Notes under the pieces: model-generated
Told to the model about the DNA's origin: nothing
The model's input: only the letters and a program-made list of their open reading frames with translations
The model's database searches: none
Assembly (NCBI RefSeq): GCF_016860605.1
Contig: NZ_BNJR01000010.1
Coordinates: forward strand, 62,001 to 126,000
DNA length: 64,000 nt
Reading direction: 5' to 3'
Origin: Lentilactobacillus fungorum
Lineage (GTDB): Bacteria; Bacillota; Bacilli; Lactobacillales; Lactobacillaceae
Made by a program: the position numbers and the translations under genes
Shown: one piece after another, positions 61,086 to 64,000 of the stretch
Layout: each line of letters opens with the position of its first letter
Position numbering within the stretch: position 1 is the stretch's first letter

Positions 61086-62831
61086 CTAATGTGTCACTAA
61101 CTGATCAATCAACTTGTTCAATTCATCTACATACTGATTCAACTTAGCATCCACCGCTGCTTGGCTCTTATCAACGACTTCAATGTAGAACTTCACTTTT
61201 GGTTCAGTTCCGGATGGGCGGACTGCAACCCAGGTCTCATCGTCTAACCAGTACTTCAAAACGTTGGATTTTGGCAAAGCGATTGAAGTGGTTTTACCAT
61301 CCTTATCAGTTAGGACGGATGATTGATAGTCGGCGTGGCTGGTAACTTTGTGCCCATTTAGCTCAGTCAGTGGGTTATCCCGCAGCTCGGCCATAATGTG
61401 AGCCATCTTATCCTTGCCATCTAAACCGTCAAATTCCTTGGCAATCGTCTTTTCAGCGTAATAACCATACTTTTCAAACATCTCTTGAACGCCGTCATAC
61501 AAAGTCTTCCCTTGACTCTTGTAGTAAGCGGCGACTTCTGCCAATAACAGAACGGTTTGAATGGCATCCTTATCACGGACAAACGGTTTGATTAAGTAAC
61601 CGAAACTTTCTTCAAAGCCGAACAGGAAGGTATGGTCGTGTGCGGTTTCATAATGGTGAATCGCTTCGGCAATAAACTTAAAGCCGGTCAAAACGTTGTT
61701 GGTGGCAACGCCGTAGGACGCCGCGATTTTGACGGCTAAGTCAGTTGACACAATTGATTTGACGATCGTTCCATTGTCGGGTAAATCCCCGGCATCTTTT
61801 TTAGCAGTCAAAATGTAGTTCAGCAGGACACTGGCAATTTGGTTGCCGCTTAATAATTGATAGTTGCCGTCAGGCTGGCGAACAGCACAGCCTAGGCGGT
61901 CAGCGTCAGGGTCTGAAGCAATCAATACGTCGGCTTCGACTTTTTTACCGAGGGCCTTAGCCAAATCAAAAGCTTGGGGGAATTCCGGATTTGGAAATGG
62001 GGTCGTTGGAAATTCTGGGTCAGCGATGGTTTGTTCCGGGACAACGACATAATTCTTGAAGCCGGCTGCTTCCAAGGCTCGCCGGGCGATGACTTTACCG
62101 GTGCCATGAAGCGGTGTGTAAACGAATTTCATGTTGGCTCCGACCTGCTTAATCAAGTCTAGGTTGATGTTAACGGTCTTGACCCGATCCAAATAAGCTT
62201 GGTCGACGTCTTCGCCAATCAGATTCATCAGTTTGGCTTCCCGCAATTCTTGTTCAGGGGTTACTTTGATGGCAAACAAGTCACTATTTTTGCGAATATA
62301 GGACGTAATCAAATCGGATTCCTTTGGCGGCATCTGGCCGCCATCTTGGCCGTAGATTTTAAAGCCGTTGTATTGTTTTGGATTATGGCTGGCCGTGATC
62401 ATAATGCCAGCGTAGGTATGAAGGTGCCGGACTGCAAAAGATAGTTCCGGGGTCGGGCGGATGTCATCGAAGACAAAGGTTGGAATATGATGATACCCTA
62501 ACACTTTAGCGGATTCGTGAGCAAATTCCTTTGAGTGGTAACGAGAATCAAAGCTGATCGCCACCCCGCGGTTTTTGGTGGCGTCATCCAAAGTGTCCAT
62601 AAAGGTTGCTAGGCCCTCTGCGGCTTGACGGACGGTGAAAATATTCATCCGGTTGGTTCCAGCACCTAAGATTCCCCGCATGCCGGCGGTTCCAAACGAT
62701 AGAAAGGTACCAAAAGCATCTTCTTGTTTTTCCGAATCATCTTTCATCTTATTGAGATCAAGCAAAATATCGGCTGGTAAATTTGGCTGTTGTTGCCATT
62801 GTTGGTAAGCGGCTTTAATTGTGTCTTTCAC
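61086..62831 (-). CDS. pgcA: Phosphoglucomutase/phosphomannomutase
   Basis: 581 residues, alpha-D-phosphohexomutase superfamily, cytoplasmic; interconverts glucose 1- and 6-phosphate for wall polymers and galactose use. The phosphoserine loop is TASHNPKQYNGFK, the metal-binding loop DPDADRLG, the sugar-binding loop GFEESFGY, and the phosphate-binding loop RPSGTEPKVK. GGAGGG lies about 10 bases before the GTG start. The terminal inverted repeat follows. Confidence 0.92.
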   Translation of the reverse strand: MKDTIKAAYQQWQQQPNLPADILLDLNKMKDDSEKQEDAFGTFLSFGTAGMRGILGAGTNRMNIFTVRQAAEGLATFMDTLDDATKNRGVAISFDSRYHSKEFAHESAKVLGYHHIPTFVFDDIRPTPELSFAVRHLHTYAGIMITASHNPKQYNGFKIYGQDGGQMPPKESDLITSYIRKNSDLFAIKVTPEQELREAKLMNLIGEDVDQAYLDRVKTVNINLDLIKQVGANMKFVYTPLHGTGKVIARRALEAAGFKNYVVVPEQTIADPEFPTTPFPNPEFPQAFDLAKALGKKVEADVLIASDPDADRLGCAVRQPDGNYQLLSGNQIASVLLNYILTAKKDAGDLPDNGTIVKSIVSTDLAVKIAASYGVATNNVLTGFKFIAEAIHHYETAHDHTFLFGFEESFGYLIKPFVRDKDAIQTVLLLAEVAAYYKSQGKTLYDGVQEMFEKYGYYAEKTIAKEFDGLDGKDKMAHIMAELRDNPLTELNGHKVTSHADYQSSVLTDKDGKTTSIALPKSNVLKYWLDDETWVAVRPSGTEPKVKFYIEVVDKSQAAVDAKLNQYVDELNKLIDQLVTH

Positions 62832-62975
62832 GACATGACCCTCCCTGTATTCAATTCCATTTCAATTCAGTTTCATTATAGAAATTAGTGACGCTAACGT
62901 CAATAAGTTTACTATCTAAAAACGTTAATCTGACGGAACACCCTTGACTTATCAAGGTGAACAAAAGATAATTAT

Positions 62976-62993
62976 TTTAGTAAATTAACTAAA
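62976..62993. promoter_or_regulatory. Candidate operator of the LacI-type regulator
   Basis: TTTAGTAAATTAACTAAA: TTTAGT and ACTAAA arms around a 6-base centre, like GalR/MsmR-type boxes. It lies in the divergent spacer between pgm and the regulator. Confidence 0.5.
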
Positions 62994-63059
62994 TTATCAA
63001 TGGTGACTTGAACAGGGGACTATACTTGAGGAAAAGGGACAGAAGGCAGGGGTGATACT

Positions 63060-64000
63060 ATGGCAACAATCAAAGACATCGCCCACAAGGCTGGCGTGTC
63101 AATCACGACGGTCTCGCGGGTGCTTAATTATGATAAGTCACTTTCGGTGAGTGATTCGACCCGAAAGAAAATTTTCCAAATTGCAGAGGATTTAGATTAT
63201 ACCAAGAAGCACCGACTAAACACCGCTAAGGATAACATTGCGGTCGTCCAGTGGTACACCGAACAGCAAGAATTAGACGATTTATACTATCTATCGATTC
63301 GAATGGGCGCCGAAAAGATGGCTGACCAGCTCCACTATAAGGTTAAACGCTATTTTGCGGATGATTCTCTTGATGCGATTGACGATGATGTTAAGTCAAT
63401 TGTGGCGATTGGCAAATTTAGCGATCGGCAAATTAACACTATGTTAAAAGTGACCACAAACATTGTCTTTGTGGACTTTGATACCTTGGCTAAGGGATAT
63501 GATTGCGTGGTGACTGACTTTGATTACTCCACAAAATCAGTTTTGGATTATTTTATTGGCAGCGGCTTAAAACGAATTGGCATTCTTGCCGGGGTCGAAT
63601 ATACCAGCGATCGGCAGCTAAAAATTGTCGATCCGCGGCTGGATGTCTTTCACAATTATTTGGCGCGCCAGTCGCTTTATGACCCTGAGCATGTTTTCGT
63701 GGGTGACTATACGCTTCAATCAGCTTATGACTTAATTAACCAGGCAATCAAAAAAGATCGACAACACTTTCCCAATGCGTTATTTGTTACCAATGATGCC
63801 ATGTCAGTGGGCGCATTAAAAGCCCTCCATGAAAATGGCATCGCGGTGCCGGATGAAGTCAGCTTGGTGAGCTTTAATGATACTGCGGTTGCCAAATACG
63901 TGATTCCAGCGCTCACTGCAGTTAAGGTGGATACTGGCATGATGGGCGAAGTGGCCGTTCGCTTGCTTGCGCAACTTGCCAGCACACCAACTGATAATCA
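63060..64000 (+). CDS. LacI/GalR-family transcriptional regulator (partial at window end)
   Basis: Open from ATG 63060 to the end of the window, 313 codons, with no stop. The N-terminus MATIKDIAHKAGVSITTVSRVLNYDKSLSVSDSTRKKI is a textbook LacI helix-turn-helix plus hinge; the C-domain includes FVDFDTLAKGYDCVVTDF and LFVTNDAMSVGALKALHENGIAVPDEVSLVSFND. AGGGGTGAT precedes the start. It is related to EbgR/MsmR regulators of galactoside or raffinose genes, which would lie beyond the window. Confidence 0.9.
   Translation, partial: MATIKDIAHKAGVSITTVSRVLNYDKSLSVSDSTRKKIFQIAEDLDYTKKHRLNTAKDNIAVVQWYTEQQELDDLYYLSIRMGAEKMADQLHYKVKRYFADDSLDAIDDDVKSIVAIGKFSDRQINTMLKVTTNIVFVDFDTLAKGYDCVVTDFDYSTKSVLDYFIGSGLKRIGILAGVEYTSDRQLKIVDPRLDVFHNYLARQSLYDPEHVFVGDYTLQSAYDLINQAIKKDRQHFPNALFVTNDAMSVGALKALHENGIAVPDEVSLVSFNDTAVAKYVIPALTAVKVDTGMMGEVAVRLLAQLASTPTDN

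Noticed and set aside
1-64000. tRNA, rRNA, T-box or classical riboswitch
   Set aside because: No cloverleaf with CCA end, no rRNA blocks, and no T-box (TGGNACCGCG-like) or known aptamer core was recognised in the spacers.

Overview
The window is a contiguous piece of chromosome from a Gram-positive, low-GC lactic acid bacterium. Gene content (short 300-residue 6-phosphogluconate dehydrogenase, acetate kinase, MucBP-type surface proteins, repeats typed DUF5776, AraR- and GntR-type sugar control, strong AGGAGG-type ribosome sites, frequent TTG/GTG starts) fits a heterofermentative member of the Lactobacillaceae. A Lentilactobacillus-like species is my best guess from recall of these families; it was not tested. 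No tRNA, rRNA, CRISPR array, prophage or intact insertion sequence was seen.

Layout. 1-1028: tail of a YfhO-family membrane protein. 1.2-3.4 kb: gnd and an SDR oxidoreductase. 3.9-30.6 kb: a hexuronate/gluconate and acetate district. It holds beta-glucuronidase and a GH31 glycosidase in one operon, a MATE pump, a GntR regulator divergent from uxuB-uxaC-epimerase, two near-identical GPH-family symporters bracketing two secreted surface proteins, a 2-hydroxyacid dehydrogenase, gluconate kinase, a GH30 glycosidase and acetate kinase. 30.7-36.5 kb: FetAB-like ABC exporter, UppP, a decayed toxin-antitoxin pair, a class-I amidotransferase, a truncated ABC ATPase and a secreted NlpC/P60 hydrolase. 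36.8-44.4 kb: galM, araR, lrgAB, a sugar-porter permease and araA. 44.7-55.8 kb: two hexapeptide acetyltransferases around an aldo/keto reductase, ZIP transporter, phosphatase, an ABC-F protein with a degenerate second ATPase, gap, a drug pump and DegV. 56.0-64.0 kb: an Ile/Val leader-peptide attenuator, an MHS transporter, a convergent ABC/XRE operon, phosphoglucomutase and the start of a LacI-type regulator.

How it works together. Ten copies of a 12-bp palindrome-like box (CTRRTRYATYAG with small deviations) lie at the promoters of gnd, uidA, uxuB, both symporters, the 2-hydroxyacid dehydrogenase and gntK; the adjacent FCD-type GntR protein is the obvious candidate reader. Glucuronides would be imported by the symporters, cleaved by UidA, and the glucuronate isomerised by UxaC and reduced by UxuB. 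Gluconate would be phosphorylated by GntK and decarboxylated by Gnd. uxuA, kdgK and kdgA are not in the window. A separate AraR regulon (three boxes) covers araR, the permease and araA, and matches to the CcpA cre site occur at most sugar promoters.

The most unusual structure is a family of about 110-120-bp long-hairpin repeats in five intergenic arrays (plus one possible diverged copy). Their loops are nearly constant while their stem sequences differ from copy to copy with compensatory changes. Other points worth attention are a 16-bp tandem duplication that throws a lectin-like surface protein out of frame and could be reversible, and the Ile/Val leader attenuator that no longer precedes a biosynthetic gene.
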